A DNA stretch of 64,000 bases from Bradyrhizobium septentrionale (GTDB lineage: Bacteria > Pseudomonadota > Alphaproteobacteria > Rhizobiales > Xanthobacteraceae), in contig NZ_CP088285.1 of assembly GCF_011516645.4 (NCBI RefSeq), forward strand, positions 3,552,501 to 3,616,500, given 5' to 3'. Made by a program: the position numbers and the translations under genes. Within the stretch, counting starts at the first letter, position 1, and each line of letters starts with the position of its first letter. This document shows positions 1-8,588 of this stretch, piece by piece. The notes below the pieces were generated by a model. It was not told where the DNA came from. It did not search any database and worked only from the letters and a program-made list of their open reading frames with translations.

Positions 1-711
1 GTCGACGGCGACCGATTCGATCCACATCGAGTTCCGCTCCGGCTCGGTCAGGCAGAATCCCGACACCTGCCCATCCTCCGACGCGATCCAGACCTCGCTC
101 TCGGTCAGGACCTGCGCCATCTCCTCCGGTGAATACAGGCGGAACGCGGCGTCCGAGGCATAGGCGGCATTGTGGATCCGTGCGACCTCGGCCGCGCAAG
201 CGGTCACGTCGGTCGCCTGCTCGATGGCGGCGCGGGCGGCCGCAAGGGTGCGGGCCGGTTGCAACGGCTCGACGCACTTCATCCCGATCTCGGACTCGAC
301 ATGAACAAAGCCGAAGGCGCCCACGAAGGCCATTCCTGCCGGCCAGTCGCTGCTCACCAGCGTCTGCACGGTGAGATCGGGATCGGCATCGATCACAAGG
401 ATGTCGTCGATCAGCGCGAGGCCGATCCGGCGGCGGCGCATCTCGGGCGCCACGACGATCTTGAGGAACCGGGAATGATGCGCGCCCTGGTCGCGCAACG
501 AGGATTCGGCGAGGCCGACGAGCCGGCCATTCCGCTCGGCAATACGAAAGTCGCGCCCGCCACGGTTCTGCGGCAGCTTCAGGAACTGGTCCCATTGCGG
601 CAGCGTGACAGGTCCCAGCCGCGGTTCCACCGCAGCTGCCTTTGCGTAAAGTGCGACCACCGCTTCCGCATCAGCCTCGCGAAGCGGTCGGATGGTGATG
701 CCGTCATCCAT
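1..711 (-). CDS. GNAT-family acetyltransferase, tandem domains, C-terminus cut by window edge
   Basis: Open from an ATG at 711 to the window edge, giving 237 codons and no stop, so the protein continues outside. The N-terminal part (ITIRPLREADA, then FLKIVVAPEMRRRRIGLAL around residues 95-115) has the beta-alpha start and the R-R-x-x-I-G acetyl-CoA loop of GNAT enzymes. A second GNAT-like half begins near residue 170 (ARIHNAAYASD, then VWIASEDGQVSGFCL), so it is probably a double-domain acetyltransferase. The acceptor substrate cannot be told. It lies 11 bases after the amidohydrolase stop on the same strand and is probably the last gene of that operon. Family call fairly sure, function unknown. 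Confidence 0.7.
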   Translation of the reverse strand, partial: MDDGITIRPLREADAEAVVALYAKAAAVEPRLGPVTLPQWDQFLKLPQNRGGRDFRIAERNGRLVGLAESSLRDQGAHHSRFLKIVVAPEMRRRRIGLALIDDILVIDADPDLTVQTLVSSDWPAGMAFVGAFGFVHVESEIGMKCVEPLQPARTLAAARAAIEQATDVTACAAEVARIHNAAYASDAAFRLYSPEEMAQVLTESEVWIASEDGQVSGFCLTEPERNSMWIESVAVD

Positions 712-722
712 GAGTCGAGAGC

Positions 723-1781
723 TTACCCGATATCGAGCCGATAGACATCCTTTGCCGTCTTCGAGAACAACGCTGTCTTCTCGGCTTCGCTATATTGTGA
801 AGCAAGCCGTTTAAAGGTGTTAAAGATCACCTGGTAACTGCACTGCCCCTTATCAGGTGGGAAGTTGCTCTCGAACATGCAACGGCTTGGGCCGAAGGCT
901 TCGATGCAGGTTTCCACATAGGGCCGCCAGGCGGCGGCGAGTTCCTCCGACGACGGCGGCCGGGGGCGGAGGTGGAAGTCGTAGCCGAGCAGGCACATTG
1001 CAAGCCCCCCCAGCTTGACGACGACATTCGGGCATTTGGCGATCTCCTGGATCGACGCCTTCCACACCGGAAAGGTCTCGGCGCGCTTGCCGGCGAACCG
1101 GCCGGTGCCGACCGGGCCGCCGCAATGGTCGAGCACGATCCTGGTGTCGGGGAAGGCGCGGGCGAGGTCGGTGAGCTCGCCGATCTGCGGGTGGAACAGC
1201 CAGGCATCGAAGCTGAGGCCGAGCGGCGCCAGGCAGGCAAAGCCCTTGCGGAAGGTGGAATCGAGCAGAATTCCCTTCGGCCGGTTCGCATACATGTGGG
1301 CGACGTTGGGGTCCTCGTCCCAGGCCGAGGAGTGGCGGATGCCGCGGAACCGGCCGTTGCCGGCGGCGATCTCCGCCTCCAGCACCGCCTTGGCCTGGTC
1401 GCCGATCAGAAGATTAACGTGGCTGACGATGCCGGCGCAAATCGCCGCCTTGCCGTAGCCGCCGCTCGCCGCCATCGCCGCGACGCCGTTGGCGAACTCG
1501 ACCTCGCCGACCGGGCGGAACGCCTCCGGGCCGTCGGCGCGATACATCGACCGGCAATCGACATAGACGGTGGCGACGATGTTGTGGCCGGAGGCGATGT
1601 CGTCGCGCATCTCCTCGATCAGATAGCGCAAGCCCCCGCGATCCCAGAGATGGTGATGCGGATCGACGATCGGCCTGTCGGGATCGATGATCTCCTCGGT
1701 ATATTGCGCGAGCCAGTCTTCGCGCGGATTGGCATAGAGCCCGCTGGCGGAGGCGGGCAGAGTGCTGGTGCTGGTGGCCAT
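723..1781 (-). CDS. Amidohydrolase family protein (TIM-barrel, metal-dependent hydrolase)
   Basis: 352 residues. The motif IVDPHHHLWDRGG near residue 40 is the first metal-binding strand (D-x-H-x-H) of the amidohydrolase-2 family, which includes 2-pyrone-4,6-dicarboxylate lactonase and decarboxylases. Further family marks are IVLDHCGGP (second His-bearing strand) and MFESNFPPDK (the Asn/Asp strand near the C-terminus; most relatives have Asp here). The ATG at 1781 has a GGGAG Shine-Dalgarno sequence about 8 bases upstream. It follows the MBL hydrolase gene by 44 bases and precedes the GNAT gene by 11, so the three are likely co-transcribed. Likely a cytosolic lactonase or C-C hydrolase; substrate unknown. 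Confidence 0.8.
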   Translation of the reverse strand: MATSTSTLPASASGLYANPREDWLAQYTEEIIDPDRPIVDPHHHLWDRGGLRYLIEEMRDDIASGHNIVATVYVDCRSMYRADGPEAFRPVGEVEFANGVAAMAASGGYGKAAICAGIVSHVNLLIGDQAKAVLEAEIAAGNGRFRGIRHSSAWDEDPNVAHMYANRPKGILLDSTFRKGFACLAPLGLSFDAWLFHPQIGELTDLARAFPDTRIVLDHCGGPVGTGRFAGKRAETFPVWKASIQEIAKCPNVVVKLGGLAMCLLGYDFHLRPRPPSSEELAAAWRPYVETCIEAFGPSRCMFESNFPPDKGQCSYQVIFNTFKRLASQYSEAEKTALFSKTAKDVYRLDIG

Positions 1782-1825
1782 CGATTTTCACTCCCATTGG
1801 TTTTGCTTCTTCTTGGAAAGAGACA

Positions 1826-2641
1826 TCAGACCCCGTCGAGGATGATCACCGTCGGCGTCGCCGGCAGGGTGTCGCGCGAAATCCGCAAAGTGCGCTCGCC
1901 GCCGCGGCGGTCGATCTCGAATTGCTGGCCGATCAGGCGCATGAACTCGTCGAGCGGGGTGGCGAAGCGGTGCATCGGCAGCACGACGGCGGCACGCAGC
2001 CGCTTGGTGATCTCGGAGACGCCGTCGAGCGACATCGTATAGGTGCCGTCGATCGGCACCATCACAATGTCGAGCCGGCCGATCGCGGCAAAATGGCTGT
2101 CATCGAGCTTGTGATGCAAATGGCCGAGATGGCCGATGCAGAGGCCGGCGATCTCGAAGATGAAGATCGAATTACCATCCTTGATCATCTCGCCGCCGGA
2201 GCCCTCGCCCCAATAGCGGCGGATGTCGGTGGTGACGTTGCGGATATAGACGTCGCCGATCCGCATCGCATAATGCGCGGCCTCGCCCTTCTCGCCCCAG
2301 CCGTGCAGCACGTGGGGAATCCTGGGGTCGGGGAACAGCGTGTAGTGCGTCGCGTGGGCCCGGTTCATCGTCGCGACATCGGGCAGCCGCCCGGTCTGAT
2401 AGACGCCGTTGTAGTCGGTCGCGATCCGGATACCGCCTGGCGTGTCGATGTAATAGGTCGAATGGCCGGCATAGGTGATCGCGACCTCGTCGGCCTTGGC
2501 CGCGACGCGCCGGTAGTTGACGGGTATGGCGCGCGGCGGCGCATTCGCCATCGCCAGGCATTCGCCGCGCTGGGCGTCCTGCGCGACGGCGTGGCTGGTC
2601 AACGTTGCGAGCAGGACGAGCGCGGCGAGCAATCTCAGCAT
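1826..2641 (-). CDS. Exported MBL-fold metallo-hydrolase (UlaG-like)
   Basis: 271 residues from the ATG at 2641, which is chosen over an upstream ATG at 2665 because it is preceded by GGAACAGG and because the product then starts directly with a signal peptide (LRLLAALVLLATL, cleavage after SHAVA). The body has ITYAGHSTYYIDTPGG, the beta-strand/His segment of UlaG-like metallo-beta-lactamases, then ATHYT, where the family usually has the H-x-H-x-D loop; the visible form NRAHATHYT keeps only part of it. CIGHLGHLHHKLDD and VVLPMHRF supply further metal-site histidines. Likely periplasmic. The missing canonical loop makes catalytic activity uncertain. Divergent from the alpha/beta hydrolase at 2816 across about 170 bases. 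Confidence 0.75.
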   Translation of the reverse strand: MLRLLAALVLLATLTSHAVAQDAQRGECLAMANAPPRAIPVNYRRVAAKADEVAITYAGHSTYYIDTPGGIRIATDYNGVYQTGRLPDVATMNRAHATHYTLFPDPRIPHVLHGWGEKGEAAHYAMRIGDVYIRNVTTDIRRYWGEGSGGEMIKDGNSIFIFEIAGLCIGHLGHLHHKLDDSHFAAIGRLDIVMVPIDGTYTMSLDGVSEITKRLRAAVVLPMHRFATPLDEFMRLIGQQFEIDRRGGERTLRISRDTLPATPTVIILDGV

Positions 2642-2815
2642 GACCTGTTCCGTCTGCGGCGGCATCCGCGGCCGCGAGACTATCGCGCAATTGGCGTGCC
2701 GTCATGATGAGACCGGCGCATCGCTCCATGGCGCTGAGTGCAACACGATCCGGGGGATTAATCCGGCAGGACGCGCTACCATGTCGACCAGATCACAGCG
2801 ATCAGGGAGTTATGC

Positions 2816-3754
2816 GTGACTGACACTGCCCCTTCGCCGCGCGCATCATCTACCAAGCGGCTCGAGCCCTTGCGCCATGTCGACGCAGGCGTGCTCAACA
2901 TCGCTTATTGCGAGGCCGGCCCCGCCGACGGCCCGGCGGTGATGCTGATGCACGGCTTTCCCTACGACATCCACTCCTATGTCGACGTCGCGCCTGACCT
3001 GGCGGCGCAGGGCTGCCGCGTCATCGTGCCCTATCTGCGCGGCTACGGACCCACGGTCTTGCGCGACAAGGCGACGCCGCGCTCGGGCGAGCAGGCGGCG
3101 GTCGGGGCCGATATGATGGCGCTGATGGATGCGCTCGGCATCAAGCGCGCGGTGTTCGCCGGCTATGATTGGGGCGGCCGCGCCGCCTCGGTCAGTGCTG
3201 CGCTCTGGCCGGAGCGCTGCATCGGGCTGGTCTGCACCAATGGCTACATGATCCAGGACATCGCACATGCGATGGTGCCGGCGCGGCCGGATCACGAGGC
3301 GGCGCTCTGGTATCAGTATTACTTCCAGCTCGAGCGCGGGCGCGCCGGGCTTGCCGCCAACCGGCGCGGCATCGCGAAGCTATTGTGGTCGCAATGGTCG
3401 CCGAGCTGGGCGTTCGATGACGCCTGCTTCGAGCGCAGCGCGATCGCATTTGACAATCCCGATTATGTCGACGTCGTGATCCACAGCTACCGGCATCGCT
3501 TCGGCCTTGCCGACGGGGATCCGCAATATGCGGAGGTGCAGCGGCGGCTGGCCGCATTGCCCGTGATCACGGTCCCGACGATCTCGCTCGACGGTGCCGA
3601 CGACGGCGTGACGCCTGCGCGCGACGGCAGCGCCAGCGCGGCAAAATACACCGCCCGCCGGGCGCATCGCGTGATCCCGGGTGCCGGACACAATCTGCCG
3701 CAGGAAGCACCGGAAGCGTTCGCCGCGGCGGTGATCGAGGTGATGAAGGCCTAA
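2816..3754 (+). CDS. Alpha/beta hydrolase, Asp-nucleophile type (epoxide hydrolase/dehalogenase-like)
   Basis: 312 residues. MHGFPYD is the oxyanion loop, AGYDWGGRAAS near residue 120 is the nucleophile elbow with Asp instead of Ser, DGADDGVTP carries the acid and GAGHNLPQEAP the catalytic His. Asp in the elbow places it with epoxide hydrolases, haloalkane and haloacid dehalogenases. The start is a GTG with CAGGGAG eight bases upstream; the nearby ATG at 2812 is out of frame. Its TAA stop is made of the first bases of the repeat element that follows. Substrate unknown; cytosolic, no signal peptide. Confidence 0.8.
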   Translation: MTDTAPSPRASSTKRLEPLRHVDAGVLNIAYCEAGPADGPAVMLMHGFPYDIHSYVDVAPDLAAQGCRVIVPYLRGYGPTVLRDKATPRSGEQAAVGADMMALMDALGIKRAVFAGYDWGGRAASVSAALWPERCIGLVCTNGYMIQDIAHAMVPARPDHEAALWYQYYFQLERGRAGLAANRRGIAKLLWSQWSPSWAFDDACFERSAIAFDNPDYVDVVIHSYRHRFGLADGDPQYAEVQRRLAALPVITVPTISLDGADDGVTPARDGSASAAKYTARRAHRVIPGAGHNLPQEAPEAFAAAVIEVMKA

Positions 3755-3993
3755 AGCGAGATGAGTTTTGGTTAAATCGGCTCGCCGCGGTTTCGGTTCA
3801 CCTCTCCCCATCGGGGAGAGGTCGGATTGCGCTTGGCGATGCGAAGCGTCGTCCAGTGCAATCCGGGTGAGGGCTCTTGCTCTCTCGAAAGACCGTAACC
3901 CCTCACCCGATTTGCTGCGCAAATCGACCTCTCCCAAGGGAGAGGTGAATTTTCGACGCCGTTCTAGCTCAACCTAATCTCATCATGCTTTAG
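3751..3993. repeat. MITE-like element with IS630-type ends around a palindromic intergenic repeat
   Basis: The ends are inverted copies: CTAAAGCGAGATGAGTTTTG at 3751 and, read from the other strand at 3993, CTAAAGCATGATGAGATTAG; each continues with GTTNAA-like bases. The same terminal motif bounds the IS630-family element at 21589-22635 and occurs alone at 29385-29427. Inside lies another repeat family (CACCTCTCCCC ... GGGAGAGGTG, 3801-3950) also found at 56171-56310. Both ends start with TA, the IS630 target. The terminal TAA at each end is the stop codon of the gene on that side. No coding capacity seen. Confidence 0.65.
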
Positions 3994-5507
3994 CGCCGGG
4001 GGCTGATCTTCCAGGCGATGACGAGCGTCAACAGCGTCAGAATGCCGCTGACGAGCGCGGCCGACGGGATCGTCAGGACCAGCGCCGCGGTCGCCGCCCA
4101 GCCGATCGACGAGAAGGCTTCCGCGAAGGTCGCGATGCGGGAGGAGGTCTGGCGCCGGCGGAATTGGCTACGCTTGGCCTGGGCGCGGAACCAGAGTTGC
4201 ACCGCGGCGGCGGATGCGGTCGCGATGACGATCGCGATCGCGGTGACCGCGGCTTGCTGCGGCGAGGCAAATGCCAGCGTGGCCACCAGCGGCGCGAAGA
4301 TGGCGGCGATCGCGATCAGCACGACCTCGACCTTGGCGCGGGTCACGCGCGAAGGCAGCAGCGGCGCGGTCGCCACCAGATCGGGCGCGTCCTCGCCCGA
4401 GATGGTCAGCCAGGCAAGCCCGCCGGCGAGCTGGCCTGCGGCCATCACGATGACGGGCGTGATCAGCACGATCGCGGTCGAGGTGCCGGAGAAGCTGCGC
4501 CACAGCATCAGCGCCGGCGGCACCAGATAGAGCATTTGCATCAGGGTCTGCGACAGCAGCCACGGATCGCGGCGCAGCAGCAGAAACTCCTTGCGCCGCA
4601 GCGCCTGCTGCCGCGAGCCGGAGCGGAATGCGCGGGCGCGCCCCCGCGTCACCGCGGCTGGATTGGCGGCGACGCTCGCGACGGTGTCGGCAAACCGCGG
4701 CGCGAATACTGCCATCACGACGCCGAGCATCACCAGTGCGGCGGCGAGCAGCAGCAGCATGATGTCGAGATCGCCGAGCGATGCCCGCGCCGGCCACCAC
4801 AGCAGGCTGTCGGGGGCGGGGGCAATTCTTGCCGCAGTATCCGAGGTCAGGAAGGCAAAGCGCGACAGCGTGCCGTAGGACAGCACCGCGACCACCTGCA
4901 GGGCGATGACGAAGCCCGCGCCGATGACGGCGGAGACGATCTGCGCCACCAGCCGGGTCCGGCTCGGCCCGATCAGGCGAAACAGGAAAGCGGTGACGGC
5001 GATCGCGGCAGCCGCCGCCGACAGCCCGATCGCAAGCACGACGCCGAAGCCGGCGAGCCAGCGCGGGCCGCCGAGATAGACCAGCACGTCGACGAACGGC
5101 GTCGACAGCAAAAGCGCCATGCTGCTCACCGTCAGCGCGATCGCGGCGATCCGGATCGAGAAGATGTTGGTCAGCTTTGCCGGCGACGACATGATCAAAT
5201 CGAGATCGGCGCGGGCATAGAACACCCGCGTCACCGACTCGATCGCCTGCGACAGCATCAGCGCCCAGGACAGGAAGATCGTCGCGGTCAGCACGATCAG
5301 CGACGACGGATCGAGCGGAAACCGCAGGTCGACATAGCGGGCGACCACGGCATAGGCCGGCAGATGCAGGATCGCCGCGAATAGCAGCAGGCCGATCACG
5401 GCGCGGTTGCGCCGGCGCCGGCCGCCGGTCATCATCGCCAGCCATTCGCGCCAGGCCAGGCGGAATTCGTGGCGGACGAACCAGGTGAGATGGGCGGTCG
5501 AGCTCAC
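3990..5507 (-). CDS. ABC exporter permease, multi-spanning (ABC-2-like)
   Basis: 505 residues with about ten to twelve hydrophobic segments (for example LLLFAAILHLPAYAVVA near residue 45, LLLAAALVMLGVVMAVFA near 255, AALVLTIPSAALVSGILTLL at the end). A hydrophilic stretch with many Arg residues (RGRARAFRSGSRQQALRRKE, 285-310) separates two membrane halves. No ATPase motif. It starts inside the stop of the ATPase gene upstream (ATGA overlap), so the two form one transporter. Cargo unknown; homologs of this kind are annotated only as ABC permeases. Its stop codon belongs to the adjoining repeat element. Confidence 0.75.
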   Translation of the reverse strand: MSSTAHLTWFVRHEFRLAWREWLAMMTGGRRRRNRAVIGLLLFAAILHLPAYAVVARYVDLRFPLDPSSLIVLTATIFLSWALMLSQAIESVTRVFYARADLDLIMSSPAKLTNIFSIRIAAIALTVSSMALLLSTPFVDVLVYLGGPRWLAGFGVVLAIGLSAAAAAIAVTAFLFRLIGPSRTRLVAQIVSAVIGAGFVIALQVVAVLSYGTLSRFAFLTSDTAARIAPAPDSLLWWPARASLGDLDIMLLLLAAALVMLGVVMAVFAPRFADTVASVAANPAAVTRGRARAFRSGSRQQALRRKEFLLLRRDPWLLSQTLMQMLYLVPPALMLWRSFSGTSTAIVLITPVIVMAAGQLAGGLAWLTISGEDAPDLVATAPLLPSRVTRAKVEVVLIAIAAIFAPLVATLAFASPQQAAVTAIAIVIATASAAAVQLWFRAQAKRSQFRRRQTSSRIATFAEAFSSIGWAATAALVLTIPSAALVSGILTLLTLVIAWKISPRR

Positions 5508-6256
5508 GCGGCCGCCGCCTCGGTGTCGACCAGCGCGATGAACATGTCCTCGAGGGTCGTGTCATTGCGGCCGTTCTGCTCGCGCAGCTCGGCCAGCGTG
5601 CCCTCGGCAATTAGCCGGCCGGCCGCGATCACGCCGATGCGGTCGGCCATCCGTTCGGCGACTTCGAGAATATGGGTCGTCATGATCACGGTGCAGCCGG
5701 CGCGGACGCGCTCCTGCAGCAGGCCCTTGACGTGACGCGCCGACAGCGCGTCGAGGCCGGTCAGCGGTTCATCGAGAATGATCAGGCGGGGATCGTGCAC
5801 CAGCGCGCCGGCGAGCGCCACCTTCTGGCGCATCCCCTTGGAGAAGCCTTCGCAGCGCTGGTTGAGATGCGGCTCGAGCCCAAGCGATATCAGGAGATCG
5901 TGCGCCGACCGCTCCGACGTGCGGGGGTCGATGCCCCAGAGGCCGGCGACGAATTCGAGATATTCTAGCGGCGTCAGCTTGTCATAGATCATCGGCTCGT
6001 CGGACACCCAGGCCATGATCTGCTTGGCGGCGACCGGATCGGCCAGCGCATCGATGCCCAGGATCGACACCGAGCCGGCATCGGGCCGCAGCAGGCCCGC
6101 CACCATGCGCAAGGTCGTGGTCTTGCCGGCGCCGTTCGGCCCGAGCAGCGCGTAGAATTCGCCGACACGGATGGTGAGATCGAGCGCGTCGACCGCCGGG
6201 CGGTCAAAACGCTTGGTTAACCCTCGCACGGCGAGTGCCGACAGTTCGGATGTCAT
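5504..6256 (-). CDS. ABC transporter ATP-binding protein (exporter type)
   Basis: 250 residues from the ATG at 6256; a longer frame to 6379 exists but its extra residues show no family similarity. GPNGAGKTTTLR is the Walker A, FSKGMRQKVALAGALV the signature and LIILDEPLTGLDALS the Walker B with D-loop. The sequence pattern (AVRGLTKRFDRPAVDALDLTIRVGEFYALLG) is that of ABC-2 exporters. No clear Shine-Dalgarno precedes the start. It overlaps the permease by four bases and is divergent from the liv-type operon across about 290 bases. Confidence 0.85.
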   Translation of the reverse strand: MTSELSALAVRGLTKRFDRPAVDALDLTIRVGEFYALLGPNGAGKTTTLRMVAGLLRPDAGSVSILGIDALADPVAAKQIMAWVSDEPMIYDKLTPLEYLEFVAGLWGIDPRTSERSAHDLLISLGLEPHLNQRCEGFSKGMRQKVALAGALVHDPRLIILDEPLTGLDALSARHVKGLLQERVRAGCTVIMTTHILEVAERMADRIGVIAAGRLIAEGTLAELREQNGRNDTTLEDMFIALVDTEAAAA

Positions 6257-6549
6257 GGTGTGGTGGCGATCCGGGATTGCGCTCTTCGGTTGCGTGAGCT
6301 TGGACAAAAACTGTTTCGGTGCGGTGAATCGCGCAGGACAAATCGAAGCTGATATCCGTATTAGTCCGTGCTGCGGCATTTATCCGCAAATGTGATGATG
6401 CTTACGGATCAAGGGTTTGTTGACACGGATCGGACCTTTTGGCTCAATCGGGGCGGACATAGGCAGCTTTCAGCGCTTGCGACACAAGGGTGCGAAGGCG
6501 GGATGCAACGAGCGATCGGAAAGAATCGCCGGGCATCGGGGAGGGAAGG
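6257..6549. other. Divergent promoter region between ABC exporter and liv-type operon
   Basis: No gene seen. This 293-base gap holds both promoters. A TTGACA at 6420-6425 could serve as a -35 box for the liv-type operon, but no convincing -10 was found 17 bases on. No sigma-54 match and no repeat element is present. Confidence 0.4.
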
Positions 6550-7425
6550 ATGCTGGACTTTGTTCAGCAGCTCGTCAGCGGCATCGCGCTCGGCTGCGTT
6601 TACGGCCTGATCGCGCTCGGCTTCGTGCTGGTTTACAAGGCAACCGAGGTCGTCAATTTCGCGCAAGGCGATTTGATGATGCTGGGCGGCTTTTTCGCCT
6701 TCACCTTCATCGGCATGCTCGGGCTGAATTACTGGGTCGGATTCGCCGGCGCGGTGATCTGCATGGCGCTGTTCGGCATGCTGGCCGAGCGGGTCGTGGT
6801 GCGGCCGATCCTCGGCTATCCGCAATTCTCTATCATCATGGCGACGATCGGGCTCGGCTATTTCCTGCGCTCGATCTCCGGCATGATCTGGGGCACTGAC
6901 GACTTCAAGATCGAAACCCCGTTCAGCCAGGGCGTCTTGAGGATCGGCAGCCTGGTGCTCGCCTATGACAAACTGTCGGTGATCGCGGCGACCATCATCC
7001 TGTGCGCGCTGCTCTATCTGTTCTTCAACCGCACCACGCTCGGCACTGCGATGCGCGCCAGCTCCGAGAACATGCTGGCTGCCTATTACATGGGCATCCC
7101 GGTCAAGCGCGTGGTGTCGATCGTCTGGGCGATCTCGGCGGCGGTGGCGACCTGCGCCGGCGTGCTGCTGGCGCCGATCACCTTCATCCATTCCAATGTC
7201 GGGCTGGTGCTGGGGCTGAAGGCGTTTCCGGCCGCGGTGCTCGGCGGCTTCGGCTCGATCCCCGGCGCCGTGGTCGGCGGCGTCCTGATCGGCGTGATCG
7301 AGAGCATGGCCGGCTTCTATTTGCCGCAGGGATGGAAAGACGTCGCGCCCTACATCGTGCTGCTCGCGGTGCTGCTGCTCAAGCCCGAGGGCCTGTTCGG
7401 CCTTCACGTCCGCAAGAAGGTTTGA
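6550..7425 (+). CDS. livH: Branched-chain amino acid-type ABC permease, LivH family
   Basis: 291 residues, eight hydrophobic segments. GIALGCVYGLIALGFVLVYKATEVVNFAQGDLMMLGGF at the N-terminus (split here by position: residues 9-46) is the LivH hallmark, and AVLGGFGSIPGAVVGGVLIGVIE near residue 245 is the conserved ATPase-contact loop region. The ATG at 6550 has GGGAAGG directly upstream; an in-frame ATG at 6490 lacks this. First gene of a co-directional set livH-M-G-F, acyl-CoA ligase, binding protein. The symbol denotes family; the real substrate may be a carboxylic acid other than leucine. Confidence 0.88.
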   Translation: MLDFVQQLVSGIALGCVYGLIALGFVLVYKATEVVNFAQGDLMMLGGFFAFTFIGMLGLNYWVGFAGAVICMALFGMLAERVVVRPILGYPQFSIIMATIGLGYFLRSISGMIWGTDDFKIETPFSQGVLRIGSLVLAYDKLSVIAATIILCALLYLFFNRTTLGTAMRASSENMLAAYYMGIPVKRVVSIVWAISAAVATCAGVLLAPITFIHSNVGLVLGLKAFPAAVLGGFGSIPGAVVGGVLIGVIESMAGFYLPQGWKDVAPYIVLLAVLLLKPEGLFGLHVRKKV

Positions 7426-7436
7426 GGAGCGACATT

Positions 7437-8588
7437 ATGCGGTTTCTCTTCAAGACCAATTATGAAGACGACATCAGGCTGTTCCCGCATTCGGGCTATG
7501 TCTATTCCTACGGCCTGCTGCTGGCGGTGCTGCTGATCGCGCCTTACGTGCTGTCAAGCTATCTGATGAGCCAGCTCGTCTTCGTCTGCATCTATGCAAC
7601 CGTCGGCGTCGGGCTCTTGATCCTGACCGGCTTCACCGGACAGGCCTCGCTCGGCCACGCCGCGTTTCTCGCGATCGGCGCCTACACCGCGGCCTATCTG
7701 CAGCAATTCAACGTGCCGTTTCCGATCTATTTCCTGGCGGCGGGGCTGTTGACCGGCGTGGTCGGCGCGCTGGTCGGATTTCCGGCGCTGCGGCTGCAGG
7801 GCATCTATCTCGTGATCGCGACGATCTCGTTTGCCTTCATCGTCGAGGAAATCCTGGCGCGCTGGGAAAGCGTGACCCATGGCAATGAGGGCATGCGGGT
7901 CAAGGCCATACAGTTGTTCGGCACCACGATGTCGCGCGACGGCCCGACTTTCTATTATCTCTGCCTCGCGGTGCTGGTGCTGACCATCGTCGGCACGCTC
8001 AACCTGCTGCGCTCGCCGACCGGGCGCGCCTTCGTCGCGATCCGCGACAGCGAGACCGCGGCGCGCAGCATGGGCATCAATGTCGCGCTCTACAAGGTGA
8101 AGTCGTTCGCGATCTCGGCGGCGATCACCGGTTTTGCCGGCGTGCTGTTCGCCCACAAGCTCTCCTTCATCTCGCCCGAGATGTTCACGCTGCAGCTGTC
8201 GATCGAGTTCATCATCGTGATCCTGATCGGCGGCACCTTCAGCCTGCATGGCGCGGTGCTGGGCGCGATCTTCCTGGTCATGATCGATCCGTTCCTGACC
8301 TATCTGAAGGACGACATGCCCGGCGTGATCGCAGGCATTGCCGCAACCCTCGGCGCCGGCACGGAGCGCGCGGGACATATCCAGGACGCGGTTGCAGCGT
8401 TCGCCTCAGCGAACGGGCTGAAGGGCGCGATCTACGGCGTCATCATCGTGGTGTTCGTGCTGTTCGAGCCGCTGGGGCTCTATGGCCGCTGGCTCAAGAT
8501 CAAGCTCTTCTTCCAGCTGTTCCCGCTCTACAAGCGCGCGACCTTCAAGCGGCAGAAGATCTACGTGAAATCGGAGCGGAACAGATGA
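7437..8588 (+). CDS. livM: Branched-chain amino acid-type ABC permease, LivM family
   Basis: 383 residues with about ten membrane segments. GLLILTGFTGQASLGHAAF near residue 60 and RSPTGRAFVAIRDSETAARSMGI near 195 are the conserved LivM segments; the second is the ATPase-coupling loop. Start ATG at 7437 with GAGGAG eight bases upstream, 11 bases after livH stops. An insert near residues 290-320 (ATLGAGTERAGHIQDAVAAF) is longer than in E. coli LivM. Forms the second half of the membrane channel. Confidence 0.88.
   Translation: MRFLFKTNYEDDIRLFPHSGYVYSYGLLLAVLLIAPYVLSSYLMSQLVFVCIYATVGVGLLILTGFTGQASLGHAAFLAIGAYTAAYLQQFNVPFPIYFLAAGLLTGVVGALVGFPALRLQGIYLVIATISFAFIVEEILARWESVTHGNEGMRVKAIQLFGTTMSRDGPTFYYLCLAVLVLTIVGTLNLLRSPTGRAFVAIRDSETAARSMGINVALYKVKSFAISAAITGFAGVLFAHKLSFISPEMFTLQLSIEFIIVILIGGTFSLHGAVLGAIFLVMIDPFLTYLKDDMPGVIAGIAATLGAGTERAGHIQDAVAAFASANGLKGAIYGVIIVVFVLFEPLGLYGRWLKIKLFFQLFPLYKRATFKRQKIYVKSERNR

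Noticed and set aside
6420..6460. TTGACA before livH as a firm sigma-70 promoter
   Set aside because: No -10 hexamer of acceptable quality at 16-18 bases; left only as a remark.
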